Shown one piece after another: positions 40,436 through 49,925 of a stretch of DNA of 64,000 bases. A program made the position numbers and the translations under genes. Location: positions 1 to 64,000 of the forward strand of contig DATKFW010000108.1 of assembly GCA_035511075.1 (NCBI GenBank), written 5' to 3'. Under the pieces are notes generated by a model. That model searched no databases. It had not been told where the DNA came from and saw only the letters and a program-made list of their open reading frames with translations. Source of the stretch: DATAUD01 sp035511075. GTDB lineage: Bacteria > Verrucomicrobiota > Verrucomicrobiia > Limisphaerales > Palsa-1400. Within the stretch, counting starts at the first letter, position 1. The number at the start of each line of letters is the position of its first letter.

Positions 40436-43400
40436 GATGGGGCGTTGCCGGCAAACGGCAGACTGAAGTGAAAAGTCGCGCCAGGCCCCTGGTTTGGCTC
40501 GGCCCACAGGCGACCGCCGTGAGCTTCGATGATGGAGCGGCTGATGGCCAGCCCCATTCCCATCCCCTGCGGTTTCGTTGTATAGAACGCTTCGAAGAGG
40601 CGGCCCATTTCGTCGGGCTTGAATCCCGTGCCCGCGTCCTGCACGCTGACCAAGGTTTCGAACCGTCCATCCCTTGTTTGGCGATGCCCGCGAATGAAGA
40701 GGACACGCTTCGATTCCTCCACTGTGTTCATGGCATCCATTCCATTAACGACCAAATTGAGCAAAACTTGCTGAAGTTGCACGCGATCTCCCAATACGAG
40801 CGGCGGCTCTTGGGGTATTTCAGTGTGGATGGTGACCCGGCGTGTCGAGGACTCATGCCGGGCCAGCGCCATGACATCCGCGATGACGTCCCTCAAGTCC
40901 AGGGGAATCCTCTCGACCGGCGCTTTTCTGGCCAACTGCCTGACCCGCGCAATGACGTCACTGGCGCGCTCGGCATCGTCAATGATCTCCGCCAGCGCCT
41001 CACGGACATCGTCAAGGCCAGGGTCGCCATCCGGCAACAGGCTGATGCAGGCATTGGCATTGTTGACAACGGCGGCGAGGGGTTGATTGACTTCATGGGC
41101 AATCGAGGCGGTCATTTCACCCATGGTGGTCACCCGACTGACGTGCGCAAGGTCAGCCTGCGCCTGGCGCAAAGCCGCCTCGGCCTGCTCGCGCTCAACG
41201 GCGATGCTCGCAAGGTGGACGATTCGCCCTATGACACTATGATCCAGCGCCGTGGGGCTGCGCCGTTCGCGATAGTAGATTGCAAAGGTGCCCAAAACCT
41301 TTCCTGCTGAGGAGAGTATCGGCGTGGACCAGCAAGCTCGCAGGCCGTGCGCCAGGGCCAGTTCGCGGTAGTTGACCCACAGTGGATCTGTGGCGATGTC
41401 GGAGACGATCACTGGTTCCGCCCGGTAAGCTGCCGTTCCACACGAACCCACACGAGGGCCGATAACGAGGCCATCGATTGCCTCAACATAAGCTGCTGGA
41501 AGGCTGGGCGCTGCGCCGTGCCGAAGCTGATTGGATTTTGGATCCAACAAAAGGATCGAAGACAGAGACCCATTGCTCAATTCTTCAATAAGTCGGCATA
41601 AGGCCTTGAGGACAAGCTCGCGGGCATCGCCCTTGGTTATCATCGCGAGAAGACGGTTCTCGCCGGCCAGCAATAATTGGGCGCGCTTCCGCTCGGTAAC
41701 GTCGATCACGGTTCCGACATATTCAACGAGATCGCCGGATGGACTGAAAGCGGGATGACCTATCGCATGGATGTCCCTTAGCTGGCCACCGGGATGAACG
41801 ATTCGGTAATCAACCTCGTACTCCACCCTACCACGAGCTGCAGTCTCGGACGTTTCTTTAACTTTAGCTTGATCATCGGGATGGACGTGCTGCAAGAATG
41901 TTTCGAATTGCAGCAGTCCATCGTGTGGCTCAAAACCCAGCACGCGATAGCATTCTTCGGACCAGTAAGTTATCTCACCAGTGGCGAGGCTGCGTGCCCA
42001 GCTACCTGTGTGGCTGAGCTTCTGCGCTTCCGCCAGGTAATTTTCGCTCCGGCGTAACGCCTCTTCCGCCAGCTTGCGCTCGGTCACATCCATCACTGTG
42101 CCAATGAATTCACGGACCTCACCGGAGGGGTTGAAAACCGGATGACCTGTTCCATACACGTATTTCATTTTACCGTCAGGAAGAACGATTCGGAAATGCG
42201 CATCAAAATCCTTCCCAGATGGGACTGCGGTCTCGAACTCGCGCAGGGCACCGGTTCGATCTTCCGGATGAATACGAAGCACGAGTTCGTCGAATGAGGG
42301 TATTCCTTTGTCCGGATCGAAGCCGAACAAACGGCGATGCTCTTCAGACGAGTGGACAAGCTCTCCGGTCAAAATATTGTATGCCCAACTACCAGTGTGA
42401 CTCAGTCTCTGCCCTTCTGAAAGATAGGTATCGATGCGCCGCAGCTTCTCTTCCGCCCGCTTCAGGTCGTGGATATCGATGTTGCCCCCGTACCAACCCA
42501 GAAGGCGTTCCGCGCGGTCAAACAAGGGGAAAGCGCGTTTCAGGAACCACCGGTATTCTCCATCGAACCTTCTCAGGCGCGCTTCCACTTCGAGGGGTTT
42601 CCTCTCTGCCAACGCGGTTCGCCATTTGCTTAATACGGTTCCAAGATCGTCGGGATGGTATCCCGGCTGCCAAGCCCACCCCAGTCCCTGATCCAAGGTC
42701 ATTCCCGTGTAATCCAGCCAGCGTTGGTTGAGAAAATCCACCCAACCGTCAGGCCGCGCCGTCCAAAGTAGTCCCGGCACTGTGTTGATAATCAGGCGAA
42801 TCTTGTCTTCGGCCTGCTTGCGTTCCGTGATATCTTTGAAAAGGATGGCGACTCTTCTGTCTGCCGGTTCTCCCACGCGGAAACCGTAAACGTCGTACCA
42901 ACGGTGCAGTTGCGCGGCTTGGTTTTCGAAGCGTGCGGGTTCGCCCGTCAGGGCTATTCGTCCGTAAGATTCAAACCAGTGATCTTCGTGCTGCGGGGCG
43001 ATCTCGCGCATTCTTCTGCCTCGGGCCTCTTGAATCCCTGTCTGTTTCTCAAACGACGGATTGACTTCCAGGAAGCGGTAATCAACCGGTTTATCGTTTT
43101 CGTCGAACAGCACTTCGATAGTGCAAAAACCTTCGTCAATCGAATCGAACAGCGTCCGGTACTTTTTTTCCGACTCGCGCAACGCTTCGTTTGCGGCGGT
43201 CAGTTGCGCAGTCCGGTCCGCGACGCGCCGTTCGAGTTCCTCCGCTGCGCGCTTCTGCTCGTGCAATTGCCGGGCTTCTTGCAAGGCGACCAGCGCCTGA
43301 TTCGCCGCGGTCCGCAACAGAAGAGTTTCGGTCGGCGTCGGAAAATTGGCCCGTTTCGAGCCGGCGACCAGCGCGCCGATTTCATCCGTAAGTCCGAGGC

Positions 43401-43764
43401 GGAAGGGCGCGATCTTGACCTCGCCGCCGCCCGCCGGATTTGGCATGACCAGGGGCGCGTTGACGGACGGGTTGGTCAACCAACGGTCGAGCGCACGGCC
43501 GATCTCCAAGACTTGCGGCGGGGGAGCACGACGTTGCGCCAATTGGACGAACTCCACCGGCGATCCGTTGTTTGAATTGCTCAATCGCACGTAGGCGAGA
43601 TCCAATTGCAGCATGCTCACCAGCACGTCGAGCAAAGTGCTGACTATACTGCCAGACTCCCGGCCATCCCAGATAGTGGGCAATGCCTGGATGCTGATCA
43701 GGTCATTGATGGAATTTCGCAGATGCCTGATTTCTTCATCGCCATGTGTTACGTCAATTTGCAC
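40432..43764 (-). CDS. Multi-PAS/GAF sensor histidine kinase (FixL-like)
   Basis: The protein has 1110 residues and no obvious membrane segment, so it is probably cytoplasmic. An N-terminal GAF-like domain (about 25-170) and a coiled coil (about 165-195) come first. Four PAS/PAC modules follow (about 200-315, 320-440, 450-570 and 575-705, ending in the D(I/V)TERK type except the second, DIHDLKRAE). A GAF domain (about 715-860) precedes the HisKA domain with His890 in SIAHEVNQPLAAVVNN and the HATPase domain (about 990-1105, LQQVLLNLVVNGMDAM). The start is GTG, overlapping the end of the MEDS gene by 11 bases. The ligands are unknown. It pairs with the ATGA-overlapping FixJ-like regulator. Confidence 0.93.
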   Translation of the reverse strand: MQIDVTHGDEEIRHLRNSINDLISIQALPTIWDGRESGSIVSTLLDVLVSMLQLDLAYVRLSNSNNGSPVEFVQLAQRRAPPPQVLEIGRALDRWLTNPSVNAPLVMPNPAGGGEVKIAPFRLGLTDEIGALVAGSKRANFPTPTETLLLRTAANQALVALQEARQLHEQKRAAEELERRVADRTAQLTAANEALRESEKKYRTLFDSIDEGFCTIEVLFDENDKPVDYRFLEVNPSFEKQTGIQEARGRRMREIAPQHEDHWFESYGRIALTGEPARFENQAAQLHRWYDVYGFRVGEPADRRVAILFKDITERKQAEDKIRLIINTVPGLLWTARPDGWVDFLNQRWLDYTGMTLDQGLGWAWQPGYHPDDLGTVLSKWRTALAERKPLEVEARLRRFDGEYRWFLKRAFPLFDRAERLLGWYGGNIDIHDLKRAEEKLRRIDTYLSEGQRLSHTGSWAYNILTGELVHSSEEHRRLFGFDPDKGIPSFDELVLRIHPEDRTGALREFETAVPSGKDFDAHFRIVLPDGKMKYVYGTGHPVFNPSGEVREFIGTVMDVTERKLAEEALRRSENYLAEAQKLSHTGSWARSLATGEITYWSEECYRVLGFEPHDGLLQFETFLQHVHPDDQAKVKETSETAARGRVEYEVDYRIVHPGGQLRDIHAIGHPAFSPSGDLVEYVGTVIDVTERKRAQLLLAGENRLLAMITKGDARELVLKALCRLIEELSNGSLSSILLLDPKSNQLRHGAAPSLPAAYVEAIDGLVIGPRVGSCGTAAYRAEPVIVSDIATDPLWVNYRELALAHGLRACWSTPILSSAGKVLGTFAIYYRERRSPTALDHSVIGRIVHLASIAVEREQAEAALRQAQADLAHVSRVTTMGEMTASIAHEVNQPLAAVVNNANACISLLPDGDPGLDDVREALAEIIDDAERASDVIARVRQLARKAPVERIPLDLRDVIADVMALARHESSTRRVTIHTEIPQEPPLVLGDRVQLQQVLLNLVVNGMDAMNTVEESKRVLFIRGHRQTRDGRFETLVSVQDAGTGFKPDEMGRLFEAFYTTKPQGMGMGLAISRSIIEAHGGRLWAEPNQGPGATFHFSLPFAGNAPS

Positions 43765-44422
43765 AACATTTCACTGCTTGAGGCGATCCATCGCGCGCAC
43801 CTCGGCGTCCACGCAGCTCTTGTAAAAACTGGTCGGGAGACACGTAGAACGGGTTCACCTGGAGCATGCCCCCGATAATGATCATTGGGTGCGTGCGCAT
43901 GATATCCATGATGAACGCGGCGCTATGCTTCGAAAGATCGTAGATGCAGATGACCGGATCGCGAGTGCGGGGCGTCCGGTTAAAATTCGACTCGTATTGG
44001 AGCAACTCGTCGGCATCGTCGCGCGCCCATTCGAGATGCGCGATGACTCGCGTGCGCGGATAGCCCTTTTGCACTGCGCCGTCCAGCAACGCGACCCACT
44101 GTGCAATCGTGCGCGCTTCGTCAAAACGTCCGTCCGGGAAATAGAATTCGTTCCAGTCCTGCAGTTCGAGCTGGCCTTTCTCCTGGACCGATGCCGCGTC
44201 AATGCCTGCCAACTCGAGCTGGCGCAAGTGCGCCTGGCGTTCCGCTGGATCTACGATGTGAAAGGCTTTTTCGCCGCGCTCAATACCATCTTTTATAAAC
44301 GGAAGCAGGAGACGATACTTCTCCTCGGGATTGCGGAAGAATCCGCAGATGTGACGATGTACCCCCAACTCCGAGCCGGCAAAGCGAATGGGATTCCCCT
44401 TGTCAGCAGTAATGTCGTTCAT
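43754..44422 (-). CDS. MEDS-domain (DcmR-type) sensory protein
   Basis: The protein has 222 residues, nearly all a MEDS domain: HICGFFRNPEEKYRLLLPFIKDG, GEKAFHIVDPAERQAHLRQLELAGID, EFYFPDGRFDEARTIAQWVALL, VIAHLEWARDD, VICIYDLSKHSAAFIMDIMRTHPMIIIGG. Known: MEDS (methanogen/methylotroph DcmR sensory domain) was named from the regulator of dichloromethane dehalogenase and is thought to sense hydrocarbon derivatives. This copy has no DNA-binding domain and overlaps the histidine kinase gene, so it probably feeds information to the kinase. AAAGGA precedes the ATG. It is the first gene of the signalling operon. Confidence 0.9.
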   Translation of the reverse strand: MNDITADKGNPIRFAGSELGVHRHICGFFRNPEEKYRLLLPFIKDGIERGEKAFHIVDPAERQAHLRQLELAGIDAASVQEKGQLELQDWNEFYFPDGRFDEARTIAQWVALLDGAVQKGYPRTRVIAHLEWARDDADELLQYESNFNRTPRTRDPVICIYDLSKHSAAFIMDIMRTHPMIIIGGMLQVNPFYVSPDQFLQELRGRRGARDGSPQAVKCCAN

Positions 44423-44499
44423 GGTGGTTTCCTTTCAAATTTGGAACGGTTAACCTGTCTTACCAATAGTCCCGTCAGCGTGTGCCAACCCCCATTGAT

Positions 44500-44519
44500 T
44501 GACAGGTTGAGGGCTGTCA
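44500..44519. promoter_or_regulatory. Inverted repeat TGACAG-N8-CTGTCA
   Basis: A perfect 6-bp inverted repeat lies about 80 bp upstream of the MEDS gene and 340 bp upstream of the sigma54 promoter. It resembles the TTGACG/CGTCAA repeat found upstream of the other sigma54 promoter. A binding site for one of the operon's own regulators is a possibility. Confidence 0.45.
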
Positions 44520-44859
44520 GCGGATCGGCAGAACTTGTTGCGATTGCCGTAAACTGTTGGCGGCATCGTCAGCATAAGAGGAGTTTTGCATGTTCGGTGC
44601 GTTTATGCAAGCTCCTCCGATAACTTCCATTCGAATGTTCAGGCAACTTTTCCCAACGGCTTTCATCAGCGGGCCCGGGCCGCGTGATTGGCGCAGGTTG
44701 GTCGGGTCGGCAGGCGACGATATTTTGACGGGATGTGAAATGTCTGTCACTTGGCGCGTACATTGTGGGATTCGTCGGACATGCATTTGGAAGGCAAATT
44801 CGTTTTTAAGTCCTTGCCAGACTGATGAATGCCGCGAAAGCGGGTGAACAGATCTTTGG

Positions 44860-44876
44860 TTGGCACGGCGCGTGCA
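44860..44876 (+). promoter_or_regulatory. Sigma54 (-24/-12) promoter candidate upstream of the RND efflux operon
   Basis: TTGGCACGGCGCGTGCA matches TTGGCACGNNNNTTGCA with one mismatch. The invariant GG (44862-44863) and GC (44874-44875) have exact spacing. The predicted transcription start is near 44887, three bases before the ATG at 44890, the same geometry as the site at 35611. Confidence 0.75.
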
Positions 44877-44889
44877 TGAAGTCCTGCGT

Positions 44890-45426
44890 ATGAATGAACA
44901 AGATTTATGTATGTGCCCGGTCGGCGCCGATCAGGTAAGTCCGCCCGCGGGTGTAACTGGGCGTCCGTTAAGAATCTGTGTCGTCTTCGATGATGATGCC
45001 AGTGCCCAAAGCGCCGAAGTGCTAATCAGGCATGTGGCCTCAGATTACGAATGCGACCGGCAATCGTTCAGCTTCGAAGAATTGGATCCGCCGGCACCTG
45101 GTGTGGCGGCTGCCCGAAGTGCTTGCAATTCGGATATCATCGTGCTCGCGGTTCGGAACGATCGAATGTTGCCATCTCATGTAAAGTCATGGTTGAGGCT
45201 TTGTATGGGATTACGCGACGAAGACCAGGAAGGCGCGCTTGTGGTGTTGATCGCTGAGGCGGCGCCGAGCTCCAATTCGGAATTATCGCTCCTGGAGTTT
45301 ATGGAGACAGTAGCCGTTAACGGGAGAATGGCGTTTTTCCCGCGGCAGCGAGGCTTTGACGAAGTCGTGAACTCCGCTCGCAAACATTGGGAACGGGAGG
45401 ATAAGCTATGTGGATCGTCCGATTAG
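44890..45426 (+). CDS. Protein of unknown function, first gene of the RND efflux operon
   Basis: From ATG 44890 the protein has 178 residues; ATG 44911 would give a conventional leader after the sigma54 promoter. No family is recognised. The core looks like an alpha/beta fold: RICVVFDDDASAQSAEVLIRHVASDY, NSDIIVLAVRNDRMLPSHVKSWLRLCMG, GALVVLIAEAA and FFPRQRGFDEVV. It carries a Cys-rich N-terminal tip (CMCPVGADQ). There is no signal peptide. Its end overlaps the RND transporter start by 19 bases, so expression is coupled. Confidence 0.75.
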   Translation: MNEQDLCMCPVGADQVSPPAGVTGRPLRICVVFDDDASAQSAEVLIRHVASDYECDRQSFSFEELDPPAPGVAAARSACNSDIIVLAVRNDRMLPSHVKSWLRLCMGLRDEDQEGALVVLIAEAAPSSNSELSLLEFMETVAVNGRMAFFPRQRGFDEVVNSARKHWEREDKLCGSSD

Positions 45427-48400
45427 CCCTTCGTCGCCCCTATACGTTCGTCGTGGCGGCTCTGCTGCTGCTGTTGTTGACCCCATTTGTTTTGCTGCGC
45501 ACGCCAACAGACATCTTTCCGTCCATCAACATTCCAGTTGTCAGTATTATTTGGCAATACACCGGGCTTTCGGCAAGGGACATTGAACAGCGCCTGAATT
45601 ATTCCGAAGAACGCGCCCTGACCACCACGGTGAACAATATTGAGCACATCGAATCCACCGCCTACGATGGGGTTGGCGTCATCAAAGTGTTCTTTCAACG
45701 GGGCGTCTCGCCCGAAGCAGGCGTGGCGCAAATCACCGCCGTTTCGCAAACCATTCTGAAACAACTTCCGCCGGGCACCACACCGCCGCTCATCATCGAA
45801 TATGACGCCTCCACCGTTCCCATTTTGCAGTATGGCATCAGCAGCAAGACACTTTCCGAAGAGCAAATCTACGACATCGCCCTGAATACCGTCCGAGTAG
45901 GGCTTATCAGCGTGCCAGGCGTGGGCATTCCCTTGCCCTATGGCGGCAAAGTGCGGGTGGTTTCGGTTGATCTGGATCCCAAAGCGCTGGAAGCGCAAAA
46001 CCTTTCTGAACAGGACGTGGTCAATGCCCTGTCGAGCCAGAACCTGGTGTTTCCCAGCGGCACGGCTAAAGTGGGCGCCAACGAATACCCGGTCGATCTC
46101 AATACCAGCCCCAGACTGATTGATCGACTCAATAATATGCCGATCAAAACCGTGGGAGGAGCCGTCATTCGCGTCCATGACGTCGCCCAGGTGCGCGACG
46201 GGTACATGCCCCAGGAAAACATCGTACGGCAGGATGGAGTTCGCAGCACCCTCATCAGCATTCTCAAACACGGCGACGCCTCCACCCTCCAAGTTGTCGC
46301 CGGCGTCAAGAACGCAATGGCAAAGGTGATGAGCACGGTCACGGATGACCTTCAGGTCAAGACATTTGCCGATCAATCGATATTCGTCAAAGCTGCCGTC
46401 AACGGTGTCTTGAGAGAAGGAGTAATCGCGGCGGCCCTGACGGCATTAATGATTCTGCTTTTTCTCGGTTCGTGGAGGAGCACGCTCATTATCGCCATTT
46501 CCATACCGCTTTCCGTCCTTGCTTCCCTGGCCATGCTCAGCGTGCTCGGAGAAACGATAAACCTGATGACCCTTGGCGGGCTGGCCCTGGCGGTCGGCAT
46601 TCTGGTGGACGATGCCACAGTGACGATCGAGAACATCGAACGCCACCTCAGCGCCGGGGAAACTCTGGAGGACGGCATCCTGATTGGGGCGGGCGAAATC
46701 GCCTTGCCGGCACTGGTCTCGACTACTTGCATTTGCATCGTCTTCATTCCCATGTTCTTTCTAACCGGCGTGGCACGATACCTTTTCGCGCCCTTGGCGG
46801 AGGCGGTCGTATTCGCGGTTTTGGCATCCTATGCGTTGTCCCGCACTCTCGTGCCGACCATGGTGATGTGGTTCGAGCGCAATGGACACCGTCACGGCGG
46901 CGAGACCTCGCCACCCGGGGTTATGGAGTCCAAATCCAAGGCCCTCTCCAGGTGGGTGCTGCGGCCATTGGCCCGTTTCCAGCAAGGATTTGAGCATGTC
47001 TTCGATCGCTTCCGCCAACGCTACCGGGACTTGCTCGAATGGGTCCTGGCTCACCGGTTAGCGTTTGGGGCGGCGTTTTTGACCTTTTGCGTGGCCTCGT
47101 GGCTCCTGGTTCCGTTTCTCGGTCAGGACTTCTTTCCGAGCGTCGATGCCGGCATTTTCCGATTGCACGTGCGCGCGCATACCGGAACTCGGATCGAGGA
47201 GACGGCCGTTTTGATCGATCGAGTCGAAGATGCGATTCGCCGTGAAATCCCCGCGCGCGAACTGCAGGGCATTATTGACAATATCGGGTTGCCCGCATCC
47301 CAAATGAACCTGAGCTATAGCGACAGCGGAGTGGCGGGAACCGCCGACGGGGACATCATGGTCTCACTGCGCAACGGACATCGGCCGACACCCGATTACG
47401 TCCGCAGTTTGCGCCTCAAGCTCAATCGTGATTTTCCCGGCATTACATTTTACTTCCTGCCCGCCGACATCGTCAGCCAGACGCTCAACTTTGGCCTGCC
47501 GGCTCCGTTCGACATCCAAGTGCTGGGCCGCGACCTGGCCGGCAACCATCAGGTGGCTGCCGCGATTGCCGACAAAATCAGGCGCGTGCGCGGAGCATTG
47601 GACGTGCGGGTGCAGCAGCAGTCGGATTTGCCGAGATTCGAGTTTGCCATTGACCGGACGAAGGCGTCAGAGCTTAGTCTTGCCGAGCAGGACATTGCCA
47701 GTTCAGTTCTGCTCAATCTGAATGGCAGCACCCAAGTGCAGCCCAATTTCTGGCTCGACTCATATGTGGGGGTCCAGTATTTGCTCAACATTCGAGTGCC
47801 GGAGTATCGGATGACCTCGCTGTCTGATCTCAATTCCATGCCCGTCACCGCTGGTCAGCCCGGCCTTGGCAACGAGCAATTGCTGGCCAATCTGGCCGCT
47901 TTCACCCGCACCAATAGCCAGCCGATTTATTCGCACTACAACCTTGTTCCAGCAGTCGATGTCTTCGGAGGAGTCGGCGGCCGGGACCTCGGCGGCGTTC
48001 TCAAGGACATCAAGTCCATTGTTGCCCAGGCGCAAAAATCATTGCCCCACGGCAGTTCGATCATGCTCCGCGGGCAGGCCGAAACCATGAGTTCCAGCTT
48101 TCTAGGTTTGAGCATTGGCCTGGTGATGGCCATAGCGCTCATCTATTTGCTGCTGGTCGTTAATTTTCAAAGCTGGCTGGACCCTTTCATTATTCTTACC
48201 GCGTTGACCGGGGCTCTGGCCGGCGTCATTTGGGGACTCTATCTCTCGGCGACAACTTTGAGCGTCCCGGCTATGATGGGTGCTATCATGTGTCTCGGCG
48301 TGGCCACGGCCAACTCCGTCCTCGTGGTCACTTTCGCCCGTAACCATCTCCAGGAAGGAATGACACCTTTGAAGGCATCCTGGGAAGCCGGCGTTGGGCG

Positions 48401-48668
48401 TCTGCGGCCGGTTCTCATGACGGCGCTGGCGATGATTATCGGCATGGTGCCGATGGCGTTGGGGTTGGGAGAAGGCGGGGAACAGAACGCGCCGCTTGGC
48501 CGGGCCGTAATTGGCGGTCTTATCATGGCCACCGCCGCCACGTTGTTCTTCGTTCCTGTGGTCTTCAGTGTCTTGCACCGAAAGGCGCCCGCGCCAGCGG
48601 AGCGCGAACCGGCCCGGCCAAAGCCAGCACCGGACTTGAGCCCGGTTCCAGCCAGCGCGGAAGGATAA
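45408..48668 (+). CDS. RND efflux transporter permease (AcrB/MexB/CusA-type superfamily)
   Basis: The protein has 1086 residues with twelve membrane segments in two repeats. Periplasmic loops lie at about 30-335 and 560-870. Family motifs include the N-terminal RRPYTFVVAALLLLLLTPF, PTDIFPSINIPVVSI, and GILVDDATVTIENIERHL in TM4, whose Asp pair would relay protons. FFLTGVARYLFAPLAEAVVFAVLASYALSRTLVPTM and the second-half equivalents are present. It lacks strong heavy-metal signatures, so the substrate is probably organic (inference). It is followed after four bases by its adaptor and then by a NodT-type outer membrane channel, so the tripartite pump is complete. Confidence 0.95.
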   Translation: MWIVRLALRRPYTFVVAALLLLLLTPFVLLRTPTDIFPSINIPVVSIIWQYTGLSARDIEQRLNYSEERALTTTVNNIEHIESTAYDGVGVIKVFFQRGVSPEAGVAQITAVSQTILKQLPPGTTPPLIIEYDASTVPILQYGISSKTLSEEQIYDIALNTVRVGLISVPGVGIPLPYGGKVRVVSVDLDPKALEAQNLSEQDVVNALSSQNLVFPSGTAKVGANEYPVDLNTSPRLIDRLNNMPIKTVGGAVIRVHDVAQVRDGYMPQENIVRQDGVRSTLISILKHGDASTLQVVAGVKNAMAKVMSTVTDDLQVKTFADQSIFVKAAVNGVLREGVIAAALTALMILLFLGSWRSTLIIAISIPLSVLASLAMLSVLGETINLMTLGGLALAVGILVDDATVTIENIERHLSAGETLEDGILIGAGEIALPALVSTTCICIVFIPMFFLTGVARYLFAPLAEAVVFAVLASYALSRTLVPTMVMWFERNGHRHGGETSPPGVMESKSKALSRWVLRPLARFQQGFEHVFDRFRQRYRDLLEWVLAHRLAFGAAFLTFCVASWLLVPFLGQDFFPSVDAGIFRLHVRAHTGTRIEETAVLIDRVEDAIRREIPARELQGIIDNIGLPASQMNLSYSDSGVAGTADGDIMVSLRNGHRPTPDYVRSLRLKLNRDFPGITFYFLPADIVSQTLNFGLPAPFDIQVLGRDLAGNHQVAAAIADKIRRVRGALDVRVQQQSDLPRFEFAIDRTKASELSLAEQDIASSVLLNLNGSTQVQPNFWLDSYVGVQYLLNIRVPEYRMTSLSDLNSMPVTAGQPGLGNEQLLANLAAFTRTNSQPIYSHYNLVPAVDVFGGVGGRDLGGVLKDIKSIVAQAQKSLPHGSSIMLRGQAETMSSSFLGLSIGLVMAIALIYLLLVVNFQSWLDPFIILTALTGALAGVIWGLYLSATTLSVPAMMGAIMCLGVATANSVLVVTFARNHLQEGMTPLKASWEAGVGRLRPVLMTALAMIIGMVPMALGLGEGGEQNAPLGRAVIGGLIMATAATLFFVPVVFSVLHRKAPAPAEREPARPKPAPDLSPVPASAEG

Positions 48669-48672
48669 CTCT

Positions 48673-49923
48673 ATGAACCGAATTGAATTTCAGCAGAACG
48701 GCGCAACAGAATTACCACCCGAACGAGCGCCCACGCCGCAAGGGGCTGCTCGGGAAACGGGGCTTGCGCCTGTCCCAACCTCGTCGTCAAGACGAATGCC
48801 AACTGCGACAATCATCATCCCGCTGATTATCATAGGCGGTCTCCTGCTTGGGTTCTTTCCGCGCTGGCATGAACGCCGTACGGCCATCTCGGACATGAAC
48901 CAACTCGCGATCCCGACAGTTTCAGTTGTCTCGCTCACACCGTTAAAGAGTGTGGATGGGCTGATCTTGCCCGCAGAAATCCGGCCATGGCGGGAAGCGT
49001 CCATCTATGCTCGCGCCAATGGTTACCTCAAAGACTGGGTGGCGGACATCGGGGCGCATATTCGGGCAGGTCAGTTGCTGGCCGAAATCGAGACGCCAGA
49101 CCTGGATGAGCAACTGGATCAAGCCAAAGCTCAACTGGTTCTGGCCCAGGCCAACCTTCATCTTGCGGAAACGACCGATGCGCGGTGGCAGACATTGTTA
49201 AAGACCGCTTCGGTCTCCGAGCAGGAAGCCGCGGAAAAGGCGGCTGGACGCGAAACCGCGGCCGCCAGTGTCGAAGCGGCTCGCGCCGATGTGCGGCGGT
49301 TGCAAGAGTTGGTGTCGTTCCAGCGCGTCATCGCGCCCTTCGACGGCACCGTGACCCGGCGCGAAACGGATATAGGCGATCTCATCGTTGCGGGCAGTGG
49401 CGGCCAGGAATTATTCCACATGGCCCAAACCGGAAAACTTCGTGTTTACGTGCATGTGCCTGAACCTTACGCACTCGATGTTGCGCCCGGTCAAACGGCC
49501 ACATTGACCACTCCTGAAAGCCCGGGCCTGGTGTTTGAAGCCAAAGTTATAACCACCTCCGAATCCATCGCGACAGCGTCACGGACTCTGCTGACGGAAC
49601 TCGAAGTGGACAACTCGAAAAACCAAATCCTGCCCTACAGCTATGGCGAGATTAACTTTAGGCCGAACCGGGCGAATCCGCCGCTGACGTTACCCTCCAA
49701 CGTATTGATCTTTCGTTCGCAAGGTTTGCAAGTCGGTGTCGTTCGCCCGGATGGCACGGTTGAATTGCGCTCGGTCAAGGTCGGCCGCGACTTTGGACAA
49801 AACATCGAAATCCTTGGCGGCCTGACTCCCGCCGACCGTGTCATTGCCAATCCCACCGACTCGTTGGTCGATGGGGTCAAAGTGCGCATCCAAGAGGCGG
49901 CCAAACCCGTGGCGGCAAATTGA
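48673..49923 (+). CDS. RND efflux periplasmic adaptor (membrane fusion protein)
   Basis: The protein has 416 residues. A short cytoplasmic N-terminus is followed by one membrane anchor (about 42-60, TIIIPLIIIGGLLLGFFP). The adaptor's barrel-sandwich/lipoyl halves (IYARANGYLKDWVADIGAHIRAGQLLAEIETPDLDEQL and FQRVIAPFDGTVTRRETDIGDLI) flank an alpha-hairpin with heptads (about 130-215). A beta-barrel and membrane-proximal domain complete it. It links the inner-membrane pump to the outer-membrane channel. The stop lies two bases before the ATG of the channel gene. Confidence 0.95.
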   Translation: MNRIEFQQNGATELPPERAPTPQGAARETGLAPVPTSSSRRMPTATIIIPLIIIGGLLLGFFPRWHERRTAISDMNQLAIPTVSVVSLTPLKSVDGLILPAEIRPWREASIYARANGYLKDWVADIGAHIRAGQLLAEIETPDLDEQLDQAKAQLVLAQANLHLAETTDARWQTLLKTASVSEQEAAEKAAGRETAAASVEAARADVRRLQELVSFQRVIAPFDGTVTRRETDIGDLIVAGSGGQELFHMAQTGKLRVYVHVPEPYALDVAPGQTATLTTPESPGLVFEAKVITTSESIATASRTLLTELEVDNSKNQILPYSYGEINFRPNRANPPLTLPSNVLIFRSQGLQVGVVRPDGTVELRSVKVGRDFGQNIEILGGLTPADRVIANPTDSLVDGVKVRIQEAAKPVAAN

Positions 49924-49925
49924 AT

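Larger units (their letters stand above)
44423..44889. other. Divergent intergenic region between signalling operon and efflux operon
   Basis: This 467-bp stretch has no credible gene. It contains an inverted repeat TGACAG-N8-CTGTCA (44500-44519), a TTGACG (44725-44730), a weaker sigma54-like site TTGGCGCGTACATTGT (44751-44766) and the strong sigma54 site at 44860-44876. Confidence 0.6.

Noticed and set aside
44751..44766. Second sigma54-like site TTGGCGCGTACATTGT
   Set aside because: The -12 element lacks the invariant GC (GT instead). The site at 44860 is better and closer to the gene, so I did not annotate it separately.
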